A stretch of 55,978 nucleotides of DNA from Bacillota bacterium (GCA_022790955.1 JAAVYD010000117.1:1-55978), one strand, 5' to 3'; positions 8,664 through 18,261 are shown, counted from the stretch's first letter. Notes: a model not told the origin generated them from the letters alone. Translations and numbers: made by a program.

Positions 8664-9448
8664 ATGACAGAACATATAAATAAAAAAACATGAGGAAGAT
8701 TTAGAACGGCTGAAAGGTTTCCGTTTGCTTGATGATGATTTCCTCACGAAATGTTTTGAAGGAAAAACTGACTGCATAGAATTAGTACTGAAGATCATAC
8801 TGGAAAAACCTGAGTTAAAAGTATTAGATGCGCGCACTCAGGTATTTGTAGAAAATCTACTGAACCGTTCCGTGAGATTTGACGTACTGGCTACAGATAA
8901 TTCAGTAAAAAATATAATATAGAAATACAAAGGCAAGATAAAGGCGCAGGCAGAAAAAGAGCGCGGTACAACAGCAGCATGATGGACGCTAATCTGTTGA
9001 GCAAAGGCGAAGATTTTAATAAGCCGCCGGAAGCATACGTTATATTTATCACTGAAAACGACGTAATGGGAAAAGGTATGCATTTATATCAGATAGAACG
9101 CTGTTTTTTAGAAAGCGGTGAAAAATTCGGCGATGGTTCACACATAATATATGTAAACGGAGCTTACAGCGATGATACTCCGCTCGGAAAACTAATGCAT
9201 GATTTTTCCTGTACTGACGCAAATGATATGAATTACAGCGTTTTAGCGGATAGGATAAGATTTTTTAAAGAGAGCAAGGAGGGGGTTTTAACTATGTGCA
9301 AAGTTATGGAAGATATGAGAAAAGAATCCTTACGTGAAGTAGCAAAAATATGCTTGCAGACGAAATATTAACACCTGAAAAAATAGCTGAATATTTTGGA
9401 CTTTCTCTTGACGAAGTAAAAAAACTCAAAGCGGAACTTACAGCATAA
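8664..9448 (+). pseudogene. Frameshifted Rpn-type PD-(D/E)XK nuclease / putative transposase
   Basis: Three reading frames together give one protein of the Rpn (recombination-promoting nuclease) family. Segments in order: EDLERLKGFRLLDDDFLTKC, FEGKTDCIELVLKIILEKP, SVRFDVLATD, then KYNIEIQRQDKGAGRKRARY, SSMMDANLLSKGEDF, ETYVIFITEND-like EAYVIFITEND, GDGSHIIYVNG, LGKLMHDFSC, and a C-terminal tail LTPEKIAEYFGLSLDEVK. Breaks lie in an A7 run (8682-8688, one base too many), an A6 run (8907-8912, one too few) and an A5 run (9344-9348, one too few). Repairing all three gives 262 codons. The D-x(n)-E-x-Q nuclease core is preserved across the second break. The intact family promotes recA-independent recombination in Enterobacteria. 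Terminator at 9454-9491. Confidence 0.85.
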
Positions 9449-9453
9449 CAACA

Positions 9454-9491
9454 GGTCGGAAATCTAAAATCAGATTTCCGACCTTCTTTTT
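9454..9491 (+). terminator. Terminator of Rpn pseudogene
   Basis: A perfect 12-bp stem, GGTCGGAAATCT (9454-9465) with AGATTTCCGACC (9472-9483), is followed by TTCTTTTT. Confidence 0.9.
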
Positions 9492-9552
9492 ATTTAAAAT
9501 CAATATTAATACGTTATTCCCTGTCCTGCAGTTTCCTCACAATACCGCAGTT

Positions 9553-11793
9553 CTACAAAGGAAATACATGATATTTGCCGTTCGGGCTTATTTCGCCGTT
9601 TTCATCATGCCTGTCGAACCAGTGATAATCCGCCATATACTCGTTATCATTATAACCGCTCAGCGAATCCGGCAGTATCATGCGTCCTTTTTCATCTATA
9701 AACGGAGCTTTTCCATAAAAGCTGCATTCCTTGCCGTCTGCCATGAACGTTGACGAGCCTACTGTAAATACATACTCTGATCCTTTATACTCAACAATCG
9801 CCGATTTAGTTTTATTATCCCAGCTTAATTCCGCACCAAGCCCGTCGCAGAATTCTCTCAGAGGGATTCCCATTTCCTTGCCATCTGCGCCTTCATACAG
9901 ATAAATACCTATAACAAAAGGCTTGATCTTTTCATCTACTTTAACAGGCTTAGCTTTTGACGGGTAGTCAACCGGATACTCCACATCGTTTACGATAATG
10001 CTCTTAATATCGCCCGGCTTCATGACCGATTTAGCCCAGGCTTTTGATTCCCAGCCTAACAGGTCAGGATCTGCCGAATCCTCATCGTCATATATCGGAG
10101 TACCTCCTGATTTAACGTAAAGCTGGTTAAAAGGCTTTATCTCGCCGTCCTTCATCCTGAAATAAAAATACGTACCATCCCAGCTACAGAAATCGCAGTC
10201 ATCTTCCGCTACTGACACAGGATATTTTAACGATATAGATATCGGATTATATCTCACTGTTATATCGTCAAATTCCACTGTCCGGGTTTTCAGATTGTAA
10301 TCCATAGGCACTGCAGTCTTATTTTCACCCTTTATCCTGTCCGTAGTGATATAAAAATCTATGCGTTCATCATTAATAATATCACTGCTTTTACATTTAA
10401 AATATTTTTTATTTTCAGTATCGAATTTACCGTTTGCAAGAGAACCTGTACTAAAAGACCCGCAGTACGCTTTATCATAATCGCTCGAATCACTTGGGTA
10501 AAAACTTATCGTATCCATGTTCCAAAAAGCGTCGCGGTCGTTCAGCTCCGCCGCCGCATCCTGAGTATGAGCTTCAAACGAAACTATCAGCACAGCTTCG
10601 TTTTCCGCTACCAGATACTGCTCCAGCGTCATGGTAAAACGCTCGTCGCTGACGCTCTTTTTATCCGTTTTTATAAAATCATTTAGATACGAAACATCGT
10701 CTTTAAATACGTATTCAAAATACTCGCTGCTCATAGCCATAACGCTTACGGAAGCCATCACCGCTACGAGAATAACGGTTATCATCATCACCGTTCCCTT
10801 TTTCAGGGATTTTTTATTGGTTATCTGTATCAATCTTTTTTTCATACCCTGTTTTCCTCCGAAAAATGTCGTCGTCATATAAGATTTTTTCTGAGTTTCT
10901 GTTTTAAGGAACTTCAGCAGCATCTCGCCGTAAAATAGTTTTTCTTCGTATTCTTTTCCTCTGAGAGTTTTTTCATCGCAGGAAGTTTCCCCGTCTATCT
11001 CAACGGCTCTCGCCATAATGTGCGCCATCGGGTTAAACCAGTGAAGCGATACGAATATGAGGATTACAAACTGATAGCAAATATCTTTTCTTTTAAAATG
11101 TATCAGCTCGTGCCTCAGGATCAGCCGCAGCTCGTCCTCCGTATAATCTGTATGAGGAAGAACTATCTCAGGTTTTAATATTCCTGCAAGCGTAGGCGTA
11201 TCTATAAATCCCAATACTCTTATGCTGAGTTTTTTCGATATATTCAGCCTGCTCTTTTCTTCTTCAAGAATATTTTTTATCCCTTCGTCCTCTATTTTTT
11301 CAGAAAACCGCCTGACCGTTCTTTTATAAAGAATGTATCGCTTGATATGCTGAATAAAATAAACGAAAACTCCTGAAAGCCAGATAAACGCTAAAATCTC
11401 GGATATCTTCAGATTTTTATGTAGATTGTCCGCTGCCTGCGGCTGAACTTCCGCTCCGCTGTCATCGGTATACTCGTATTCCGCCCGATCGACTCGGCTG
11501 CTCTGCCCTGCGGCAGTCTGCGCAGGCGTTTCGCCGCGTTCTTCCCTGATATCTGTTACTTCGTTTCTGATAACCGTTACGGCGGGCGTCAGATCCACTT
11601 CGTAACTTATACCCATACTCCCAAAAGGTATAAGAAAAACTATCATCACGGCAAGCCACGAATAATACCTGAACCCTGCGGTATACCGCTTTGATATCGG
11701 CTTCGTTAATATAAAGAGCAAAGCTATAACCGCCGCAGCTTTAACGGAAGAAACAACATTCTGCATGAATATTTCTTTTATAAGCTCAGTCAT
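9553..11793 (-). CDS. BlaR1-like M56 membrane metallopeptidase with non-penicillin sensor
   Basis: The 746-residue protein begins with membrane helices, followed by a zinc metallopeptidase domain with RHELIHFKRKD (HExxH) around residue 230 and an E-T-S-C-D-E segment (IDGETSCDEKTL). A further helix lies near residue 345. The large external part does not look like the penicillin-binding sensor of BlaR1. Its last ~120 residues (GIPLREFCDGLGAELSWDN, SAIVEYKGSEYVFTVGSS) resemble the copper amine oxidase N-terminal-like beta domain. M56 sensors cleave the BlaI repressor upon ligand binding, inducing the regulon. Its start overlaps the blaI stop by four bases (ATGA), so the two are cotranscribed and probably coupled. 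The inducing signal is unknown. Confidence 0.88.
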   Translation of the reverse strand: MTELIKEIFMQNVVSSVKAAAVIALLFILTKPISKRYTAGFRYYSWLAVMIVFLIPFGSMGISYEVDLTPAVTVIRNEVTDIREERGETPAQTAAGQSSRVDRAEYEYTDDSGAEVQPQAADNLHKNLKISEILAFIWLSGVFVYFIQHIKRYILYKRTVRRFSEKIEDEGIKNILEEEKSRLNISKKLSIRVLGFIDTPTLAGILKPEIVLPHTDYTEDELRLILRHELIHFKRKDICYQFVILIFVSLHWFNPMAHIMARAVEIDGETSCDEKTLRGKEYEEKLFYGEMLLKFLKTETQKKSYMTTTFFGGKQGMKKRLIQITNKKSLKKGTVMMITVILVAVMASVSVMAMSSEYFEYVFKDDVSYLNDFIKTDKKSVSDERFTMTLEQYLVAENEAVLIVSFEAHTQDAAAELNDRDAFWNMDTISFYPSDSSDYDKAYCGSFSTGSLANGKFDTENKKYFKCKSSDIINDERIDFYITTDRIKGENKTAVPMDYNLKTRTVEFDDITVRYNPISISLKYPVSVAEDDCDFCSWDGTYFYFRMKDGEIKPFNQLYVKSGGTPIYDDEDSADPDLLGWESKAWAKSVMKPGDIKSIIVNDVEYPVDYPSKAKPVKVDEKIKPFVIGIYLYEGADGKEMGIPLREFCDGLGAELSWDNKTKSAIVEYKGSEYVFTVGSSTFMADGKECSFYGKAPFIDEKGRMILPDSLSGYNDNEYMADYHWFDRHDENGEISPNGKYHVFPL

Positions 11794-12176
11794 TCTCTTT
11801 TTTCCTTAAACATTTTCTCAAGCTCGCAAATATCCTCCTCGCTTATCTTTTTGCTGTCGAACAGAGATTTCATTAAACTCACTACGGAATTTCCATGCAT
11901 CTTCTTTAAAAACTGACCGTTTTCGTATTCGACGTATTCATGTTCTTCTATAAGCGAAGTGTAGATATATTCCTTGCCTTTCTTATCTTTTGCTAAAAAT
12001 CCCTTGGATATCAGACGGTTTAACAAAGTCTGCAGCGTCTGCTGCGTCCAGTTCTTATCCGTCTGCCTGTCTATTATCTCCTTCACCTCCTTAGTAGAGA
12101 TCGGGCTGTTATTATGCCAGATCACCTTCATAACTTCTAATTCCGCGTCCGGAAGTTTCTTTTCAAAGCGTTTCAT
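11790..12176 (-). CDS. BlaI/MecI/CopY family repressor
   Basis: The 128-residue protein shows the BlaI winged-helix domain: LPDAELEVMKVIWHNNSPIS, TKEVKEII, and NWTQQTLQTLLNRLISKGFL, followed by a dimerisation region. BlaI proteins bind inverted TACGAC/GTCGTA operators as dimers and are inactivated by cleavage by an M56 partner, encoded immediately downstream. Two such operators sit over its own promoter (12197-12212 and 12231-12244), so it is autoregulated. No beta-lactamase is encoded nearby; the regulon may be at other sites carrying the same operator. Confidence 0.95.
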   Translation of the reverse strand: MKRFEKKLPDAELEVMKVIWHNNSPISTKEVKEIIDRQTDKNWTQQTLQTLLNRLISKGFLAKDKKGKEYIYTSLIEEHEYVEYENGQFLKKMHGNSVVSLMKSLFDSKKISEEDICELEKMFKEKRE

Positions 12177-12196
12177 GATAATTACCTCACTTTTTA

Positions 12197-12252
12197 TACG
12201 ACTATTGTCGTATTATAATTTATAATATACACGACATTTGTCGTATTGTCAA
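12197..12252 (-). promoter_or_regulatory. blaI promoter with two BlaI operators
   Basis: On the minus strand, TTGACA (12252-12247) and TATATT (12229-12224) are 17 bases apart. Operator 2, ACGACA-TT-TGTCGT (12231-12244), fills the spacer. Operator 1, TACGAC-TATT-GTCGTA (12197-12212), lies just downstream of the start site. Both match the established BlaI half-site, so repressor binding would block polymerase twice. Confidence 0.88.
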
Positions 12253-12366
12253 TAAAGCCGTAAATTGTTTTCTGATATTCCTAAAAGATATAATTAAATA
12301 TGATTTATAGGTATTTGTTATTTCTAAGATCCCGGAATATAATAATGAGTATGGAGGTACAATGAT

Positions 12367-12930
12367 TTGAACTTAAATGAATTTTTAGGAGAAATGAGCT
12401 CGGGCAAAAAAATGCGCGCCGGCTCGGAAGTTCATAAATATATGACGAAACTGGCTTTTGAAGCCATGAAGATAACTTCTGTTCTCAATCAGGGTTATCA
12501 TGAACCCGATGAGATAAGATTTCTTATGGAGAAACTTACAGATCAAAAATTGGATGAAGGATTCGGTTTGTTCCCGCCTTTTTACGCGGACTGCGGAAAA
12601 AACATACATATAGGAAAAAACGTATTTATTAATTCCGGATGCCATTTTCAGGATCAGGGCGGCATCACCATCGGCGATGGAACGCTTATAGGACATTCCG
12701 TTGTTTTGGCTACCATCAATCACGATCCCGACCCAAAGCACCGCGCCGACCAGCACATTAAACCTATCGTTATCGGAAAAAACGTATGGATCGGCTCTAA
12801 CGCTACTGTTACCCAGGGCGTAACTATCGGCGACGGAGCGATAGTCGCCGCAGGAGCCGTCGTTATAAGCGACGTTCCTGCCAATACGGTTGTAGGCGGC
12901 GTTCCTGCTGAAATCTTAAAAAACATATAA
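12367..12930 (+). CDS. Sugar O-acetyltransferase (maltose/galactoside acetyltransferase type)
   Basis: The 187-residue protein is a left-handed beta-helix hexapeptide acyltransferase of the LacA/Maa group. It has [20 protein letters not shown], the [12 protein letters not shown] segment with the catalytic His, and repeated hexapeptides [29 protein letters not shown]. It would transfer acetyl from acetyl-CoA to a hexose in the cytoplasm. The reading frame begins at TTG (12367), nine bases after GGAGG; an ATG at 12362 gives only Met-Ile-stop. One extra T would make that ATG the start. Terminator at 13026-13055. Confidence 0.9.
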   Translation: MNLNEFLGEMSSGKKMRAGSEVHKYMTKLAFEAMKITSVLNQGYHEPDEIRFLMEKLTDQKLDEGFGLFPPFYADCGKNIHIGKNVFINSGCHFQDQGGITIGDGTLIGHSVVLATINHDPDPKHRADQHIKPIVIGKNVWIGSNATVTQGVTIGDGAIVAAGAVVISDVPANTVVGGVPAEILKNI

Positions 12931-13025
12931 CAAAGCCGGCTTCGCCGATCCTGTTTCAGAAGTTGAATTTATTGCTATTTTATAAATACCGCAAGCGCTA
13001 TTTCCTTCATAATAAAAAGCCTTTT

Positions 13026-13057
13026 CCGCTTCTCTTTTAAAGAAGCGGGATTTTATT
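13026..13057. terminator. Bidirectional terminator between acetyltransferase and sortase
   Basis: CCGCTTCT (13026-13033) pairs with AGAAGCGG (13041-13048), followed by a T-rich tract on the plus strand and T-rich on the minus side as well. It separates the convergent genes. Confidence 0.8.
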
Positions 13058-13107
13058 TATATTAATATATTCACAACTGCATAATCCTCGCGCACTATTA
13101 CAGCCCC

Positions 13108-13884
13108 TCAGGATTTCTGCCTGCTTACCGCCACTACTACAAACCTGCCATCCTTCACATGATAACTGCAAGTGGACAGCGTTAATATCTTATCCCCGAA
13201 AACAGCCTCCTCGCCTGTATCGTACAGCGACGCTTTTTTCACCTGATCTATGTAATCGTCAAAATCCTGCTGCTGAGATAAATCAGTATACCTGTAATAT
13301 CTGAATACATTCGTATCGTTCTCGCCGTATACCCTGCTGTAAAATGCCCCCAGCACCTTATATTCATGCTCCTCGGTCAGCGTGTCAAAATTTATCTCCA
13401 TATGCTCTGACGCATATTCTGCGGACTCATAACGCTGCAGATTACCGAACATACTGCCGTCTTTCATATGATGCCCATATATTATAACGTGGTTCCCCTC
13501 CGGATTGCAGCCCGCGCCTATAAACGGTGTGCCGCTGGCAGCCCACTCTTTATTAAAAGCTCTGTGCAGATAATACTCAGGGTCGTCAGGCGTATGCATT
13601 ATCGGATAATCAAAATCTATTCCCGGTATAAAAAGCCAGCCCGCCATATCATTATTCTGCTGCCACAAAGCATCGTACTGGCTCAGTATACCTGAAGATG
13701 CGAACTTACTGACAGAAACCTCTTTCTCCTGGTGAACCTGCTCCGCAAGCTGCCTGTTGGCGCTGCGCTCGTTATGATAACGCAGCAGATCCTTCGCGAG
13801 CATAGTACCGGAAAACAACAGCACGACTACGCATATAATCAAAACCGGCAGCCGCCAGCCCATTTTTTTCTTTTCAGACTCCAT
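13108..13884 (-). CDS. srtB: Class B sortase
   Basis: The 258-residue protein has a cytoplasmic basic start, one N-terminal membrane helix (about residues 10-30) and an extracellular sortase domain. Catalytic residues are visible: His in VIIYGHHMKDGSMF, Cys in LTLSTCSYHV, and a following Arg in KDGRFVVVAVS. Class B enzymes anchor proteins to peptidoglycan or polymerise pili by cleaving an NPQTN/LPxTG-like signal and forming an amide bond. No substrate with a sorting motif is in this window. ATG is preceded by GGAGGT. Confidence 0.93.
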   Translation of the reverse strand: MESEKKKMGWRLPVLIICVVVLLFSGTMLAKDLLRYHNERSANRQLAEQVHQEKEVSVSKFASSGILSQYDALWQQNNDMAGWLFIPGIDFDYPIMHTPDDPEYYLHRAFNKEWAASGTPFIGAGCNPEGNHVIIYGHHMKDGSMFGNLQRYESAEYASEHMEINFDTLTEEHEYKVLGAFYSRVYGENDTNVFRYYRYTDLSQQQDFDDYIDQVKKASLYDTGEEAVFGDKILTLSTCSYHVKDGRFVVVAVSRQKS

Positions 13885-14162
13885 AAATACCTCCGAGCGA
13901 CAATATAAACCATATATTTAAAAGAATGTACTACAGAATATAGAACCGAATACGTATAAACTCAAAACACCTGATTTAACGCCTTAATTTATCACCGTCA
14001 AACCGCAGTATTATTTTATATTGTAGCATTTATTCTAATATTTTACAAGTGGAGATTTTCAATATTTATCATTATTCGTTTCAAAGCCTGCAGACAGTTT
14101 TCTTAAACATTGCGTCTGAAATATTATTGTAATTTTTTATTGAAATTTCCAAATATTAGAAC

Positions 14163-14210
14163 CGGCTCCCTTCCAAAACCGGTTTGAAGCCCGATCTCAG
14201 AAGGGAGCCG
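14163..14210. other. Long hairpin in sortase / sulfatase intergenic region
   Basis: The gap 13885-14276 contains CGGCTCCCTT (14163-14172) pairing perfectly with AAGGGAGCCG (14201-14210), with a smaller AAACCGGTTT palindrome in the loop. It lacks a clear T-run on either strand. It probably acts as 3'-end structure for the leftward sulfatase gene. The rest of the gap is AT-rich without visible features. Confidence 0.5.
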
Positions 14211-14276
14211 TATCGCAATTCCCTTTTGACTTATTTTATTTAAACTGCACAAACGCAGCGTTAAACAACGATCTCT

Positions 14277-16565
14277 TTATATCTCATTTTCCTCTCTGCT
14301 TATATCTCTTTCTATATCATCCTGAGATTCTATGCGTTCAAAGACATGATTAGCTTCCGCTTCAGACATTACTACTGCCCCGTCAGGATACCATACCCAC
14401 TGTTCTGTGGAACTGAGCTGAGTCTTTTTGCTGCTCATCTGAATGACCTGTATCACATCTCCTTCATCTAAAGAAATGCTTTCTGCGCACATAATCCGAT
14501 CTGAATTGAGGAAATTCGTTTTTAATTCATCTCCGTTTATAAAAATCTTACTTGCAGCCGTAAAATTCTTGCCGGATACATACAGATAATCTCCAGAAAC
14601 GGAAATACCGGAAACGGATATCGGGTCTATTCCCATATGCATATCCGTCTTTTCAAATGGATTTGTTCCTCCGTAAGCGTAGCACTGTCCGTACAGGATA
14701 TCGTATTGTAAAGCTCCCAGCATGTTATAAAACGACTCGTCGCCCTTGCAGAACTGCTGGAATCCTGTCATTACGCCATTAGTCATATTCAGCTTGGAGA
14801 GAACCTGAGGATAAAGCTGATATGTATTGAAATTTTCATCTTCTTTAGCCAGACCAAAATTATCCCAGATCACGTATTCCGTCTGATATATATTGCCGTT
14901 TTCAAGCTCAGACGGGTCTATCGTAAACTTAGGAAGATGATCTCCGTAAATCACCAGTACGGTCGGCTCGCCAGATTTTGAAAGTTCGTTTGTCAGCTCG
15001 CCTAAAAAAGTATCCATCTCATTTATCTGATTTATATAATAATCGAATCCCACAGCCTCTGCTTCATTAAAGCCATATGCTTTTATAGTCTGTGTTTCAT
15101 CAATAACCTCAGTCGGATATTTTCCGTGACCTTGTACAGATACCGCGAATACGAGATCCTGATTTTCCGTATCGTTCATGGCTTTCATTATCTCGCCCGT
15201 AAGGCATGAATCTTCAGCCCACTCCAGCGGATTTCTCTCCACATTCTGCATGTACTCCACAGAAGTAAAGGAATCGAATCCAAGATTCGGATAAACAAGA
15301 TATCTGCCGTAAAATTTGCCCGTATGATTATGAATAGCATGTGAAGAATATCCATAATCTTTAAGATCGTAAGCCACAGACTCTCCCGTAGTTTCTCTGA
15401 GAATCGTAGTATACGGATATTCGCCTGGTCCGAAATAATCTAAAGACATTCCCGTAAGCACTTCAAACTCCGTATTCGATGTGCCTGCGCCAAAGGATGG
15501 CGTAGTGAGATAACCCGAACTGTAATTTTCTTTTAACGATGTATAAACAGGCAGCGGATTCTCAGAAAATGTAACATCCTTAAGATGATTAACATCAAAA
15601 AACGATTCCATCTGAAGCATTATTATATTAGGCGTTTTCTCTGAAGCCTTGTTTGAAAACTCCGGATCTGCTTCTTTATCCGCTTTCGCTTTATTTTCTT
15701 CTATTTTATTAAGAATGCCGCCTATCATTTCCTGCGAATAATCTTCCGGCTTTGATATCCCGCGATCTACCACGCTGCACGCAAAGCAGTAAGCAAATCC
15801 GTACTGTTTATACGCGTCCTGAATATTATGGAAAGTGGTAGCGAGCGAACCCGAAGAAACCGATACAGAAGTTGCGAGAGCAAGAGTAACGGACAATGCC
15901 GCTATGGAAGCCGCTGCTTTCGGCAGTCTGATCTTTTCTTTAGGCGATTTCACAAATAAAAAGCCTATAACCAAAAATACAAACACCCCTAAAGCTGCCA
16001 TAGAAGCAATCTCAGACGGCGAAAAATAGACAGTCATTATGCCCATAACGTCCTTGAAAGTTCCGAAATCCATAAAATTAAGCGGCGTAGTTCTGTAACC
16101 GAGCAGCACGCAGTTTACCGTTCCGAGAGCAAACCAGGCTATCGAAATAAGCGCGAACATAAATTCCCTGCGCTTAAAAAGCAGCGCCACAGAAAGGGTC
16201 ACCAAAACTATAAGCCAATTATATATAAATACCGTCGGATTATGTACTAAATATGTAACCGCGGCAAATACCGATCTTCTGCTTAGCATTTCTACAACTA
16301 AATAAAGTAAAAAAGAAAGCCCAATACAAAATAAAAGCGGTTTCTGCTCGCACTTTCTTATAAACGCCACAGGTTTAGCCGTCTTCTCGCAGATCTTTCC
16401 GTAAAATCCGCCCAGCACGCGGCGCGGTCCTGCCGTAACCGCAGCCAGCTTTCCCGCAGCCGAACACAGCTTCTTTCCGACAGCAGTATTCTTTATCTTA
16501 CTTCGTATTTTTCCGACAGCATTGCGGATTTTCTCCTTCATGCCGTTCACAATTACATTTACCAT
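14277..16565 (-). CDS. LTA synthase-family sulfatase (membrane glycerophosphotransferase-like)
   Basis: The 762-residue protein has a basic N-terminus, five predicted membrane helices over about residues 75-225, and an extracellular alkaline phosphatase/sulfatase domain. The nucleophile motif TPSFGAGTSNTEFEVLTG contains the catalytic Thr. NIIMLQMESFFD supplies a metal ligand, and YGDHLPKF the late Asp-His. Family enzymes transfer glycerol phosphate from phosphatidylglycerol to growing lipoteichoic acid. About 100 residues after the catalytic domain form an extra C-terminal region (ISVSGDYLYVSGKNF, an Ig-like beta segment), longer than LtaS of about 650 residues. Likely substrate is a teichoic-acid-like polymer, matching the dlt operon 3.4 kb away. 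Confidence 0.88.
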   Translation of the reverse strand: MVNVIVNGMKEKIRNAVGKIRSKIKNTAVGKKLCSAAGKLAAVTAGPRRVLGGFYGKICEKTAKPVAFIRKCEQKPLLFCIGLSFLLYLVVEMLSRRSVFAAVTYLVHNPTVFIYNWLIVLVTLSVALLFKRREFMFALISIAWFALGTVNCVLLGYRTTPLNFMDFGTFKDVMGIMTVYFSPSEIASMAALGVFVFLVIGFLFVKSPKEKIRLPKAAASIAALSVTLALATSVSVSSGSLATTFHNIQDAYKQYGFAYCFACSVVDRGISKPEDYSQEMIGGILNKIEENKAKADKEADPEFSNKASEKTPNIIMLQMESFFDVNHLKDVTFSENPLPVYTSLKENYSSGYLTTPSFGAGTSNTEFEVLTGMSLDYFGPGEYPYTTILRETTGESVAYDLKDYGYSSHAIHNHTGKFYGRYLVYPNLGFDSFTSVEYMQNVERNPLEWAEDSCLTGEIMKAMNDTENQDLVFAVSVQGHGKYPTEVIDETQTIKAYGFNEAEAVGFDYYINQINEMDTFLGELTNELSKSGEPTVLVIYGDHLPKFTIDPSELENGNIYQTEYVIWDNFGLAKEDENFNTYQLYPQVLSKLNMTNGVMTGFQQFCKGDESFYNMLGALQYDILYGQCYAYGGTNPFEKTDMHMGIDPISVSGISVSGDYLYVSGKNFTAASKIFINGDELKTNFLNSDRIMCAESISLDEGDVIQVIQMSSKKTQLSSTEQWVWYPDGAVVMSEAEANHVFERIESQDDIERDISREENEI

Positions 16566-16739
16566 ATTTCTTACCTCTGCAAAATCCCCCTGATAAACTT
16601 ACAAAGAATTAACATGAAACTATTCTACACAATCAAAATTTAAAGTCAATGTTTATCGGAATAATTTAAGATAACATTCAGAATCATCATATTAATATAA
16701 TATGCCGGCAGACGTCAAAAATACCGCTATACCAAAAAA

Positions 16740-16770
16740 ACAGCGGCTGTATTACAAAACCGCTGTCTTT
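16740..16770 (-). terminator. Terminator of purine permease gene
   Basis: ACAGCGG (16740-16746) pairs with CCGCTGT (16760-16766). Read leftward it is followed by a run of seven T (A-run at 16734-16740 on the plus strand). It lies 25 bases after the permease stop. Confidence 0.8.
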
Positions 16771-16790
16771 TATATTAATATTTCTTTAAA

Positions 16791-18218
16791 TTACATAGTT
16801 ACTAATACAAATTTTGCTGCAAACAATAATGCTATTATCGTTACGAGTATATCGGATTTTGCATATTTTCTGGTAAATACTCTCATTATTACATACGCAA
16901 TAGCCCCGATTCCTATACCGTTCGCAATAGAATAAGTAAGCGGCATCATTATCAGCGTTAAAAACGCCGGTAATGCCGACGTAAGATCGTCCATATCTAC
17001 ATTCGCAAAATTTTTAACCATCAGCACGCCTACATAAATAAGCGCCGGCGCGGTTGCCGCTCCCGGAATTATAGCGGCGATAGGACTGAAAAACAGGCAT
17101 ATTATAAAGCAGCCTGCTGTTACTAAACTTGCAAGCCCCGTTCTCGCGCCCGCCGCAACGCCTGCAGAAGACTCTACAAATGTGGTACAGGTGGAAGTAC
17201 CGAAAACAGCTCCTGCAAGAGTAGCAACCGAATCGCTCATCATGCATTTATTAATATTTTCAGGATCTCCGTTTTCATCAAGCATATTCGCCTGTGCCGC
17301 CGTACCGTACAGAGTTCCTATCGTATCGAACATATCCACGAGAAGGAAAGTAATTATCAATATAATCGCATTAAATACGCTTCCTATATGCTCACCGCTG
17401 AAAGCCGTCTTCCATGCGTCACCGCTGAAAACAGCGCCCGCTCCCACAGAAGCAAAATCCTTAAAAGACTGCCCTATTCCGCTCATATCCAAGGCAGGCA
17501 CTTCTCCCATGAATATATAATAAATGATCGTAGAAGCAATGATGCCGATCAAAACAGAACCTTTTATATTCAGCTTGGCAAGCACGCCTATAATCAGAAA
17601 TCCTATAAAGGCAGTAAGCGCAGGCGCAATAGACGCCCATTCTCCGCCGTGTATATCCACAAACTGCACTAAAGTATACTGATTCGTCTGTACCAGTCCG
17701 GAACCTTTAAGCCCAATAAACGCTATAAAAAGCCCTATGCCTGCCGGTATGGATTTTTTCAGGCAATCCGGCATAGCTTTCGCTATATACTGCCTGAGTC
17801 CCGTTACCGATAATATCAAAAATACTATACCTGACAGAAATATTAGAACTACTCCGGAATGATAGCCCGTAATCAGGTCTACGCCGGAAAAATGAGCGCC
17901 CACTATAAAGCAGGTACAGAAAAACGAATTTAAGCCCATTCCGCAGGCCTGAGCGAAAGGCATTTTCGCATACAACGCCATCATCAGCGTACCTACAACC
18001 GCAGCGAGTATGGATGAAATATACACAGCGTTCCAGATCTGACCCAGAGCGGCTGAATCCGCACCTTCGGCTGCAAGCCAGCCGGCAGCGCCTTCAGCGG
18101 CTACCTGGTTCGGATTTACGAAAACTATGTACGCCATCGCAAAGAATGTTGTTATCCCGCCGAGAACTTCAAGCCTTATCGTTGAATTTCTCTCGGAGAT
18201 TCTGAAAAATTTGTCCAT
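16791..18218 (-). CDS. NCS2 purine permease (AzgA/PbuG-like)
   Basis: The 475-residue polytopic protein belongs to the adenine/guanine/hypoxanthine branch of the nucleobase:cation symporters. Characteristic segments are QACGMGLNSFFC, the VDMFDTIGTLYG motif, STCTTFVESSAGVAAGARTGL, and GIGLFIAFIGLKGSG. It imports purine bases across the membrane. apt, encoded just upstream on the same strand, would convert imported adenine to AMP, so the pair forms a salvage unit. A strong GGAGGATT site precedes the ATG. Its 5' leader contains the multi-hairpin element at 18262-18457, so RNA-level control is possible; it does not match the purine riboswitch consensus. Confidence 0.93.
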   Translation of the reverse strand: MDKFFRISERNSTIRLEVLGGITTFFAMAYIVFVNPNQVAAEGAAGWLAAEGADSAALGQIWNAVYISSILAAVVGTLMMALYAKMPFAQACGMGLNSFFCTCFIVGAHFSGVDLITGYHSGVVLIFLSGIVFLILSVTGLRQYIAKAMPDCLKKSIPAGIGLFIAFIGLKGSGLVQTNQYTLVQFVDIHGGEWASIAPALTAFIGFLIIGVLAKLNIKGSVLIGIIASTIIYYIFMGEVPALDMSGIGQSFKDFASVGAGAVFSGDAWKTAFSGEHIGSVFNAIILIITFLLVDMFDTIGTLYGTAAQANMLDENGDPENINKCMMSDSVATLAGAVFGTSTCTTFVESSAGVAAGARTGLASLVTAGCFIICLFFSPIAAIIPGAATAPALIYVGVLMVKNFANVDMDDLTSALPAFLTLIMMPLTYSIANGIGIGAIAYVIMRVFTRKYAKSDILVTIIALLFAAKFVLVTM

Positions 18219-18261
18219 TCTTTAAAATCCTCCAAAAAACTAAAAATTTAAATCGGAGCAA

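Noticed and set aside
12367..12930. Serine acetyltransferase (CysE)
   Set aside because: The N-terminal MAGxxH-like region and the [12 protein letters not shown] segment are those of sugar acetyltransferases.
14163..14210. Transposon end or riboswitch between sortase and sulfatase
   Set aside because: Only a single long stem with a small inner palindrome; no second copy or conserved core visible.
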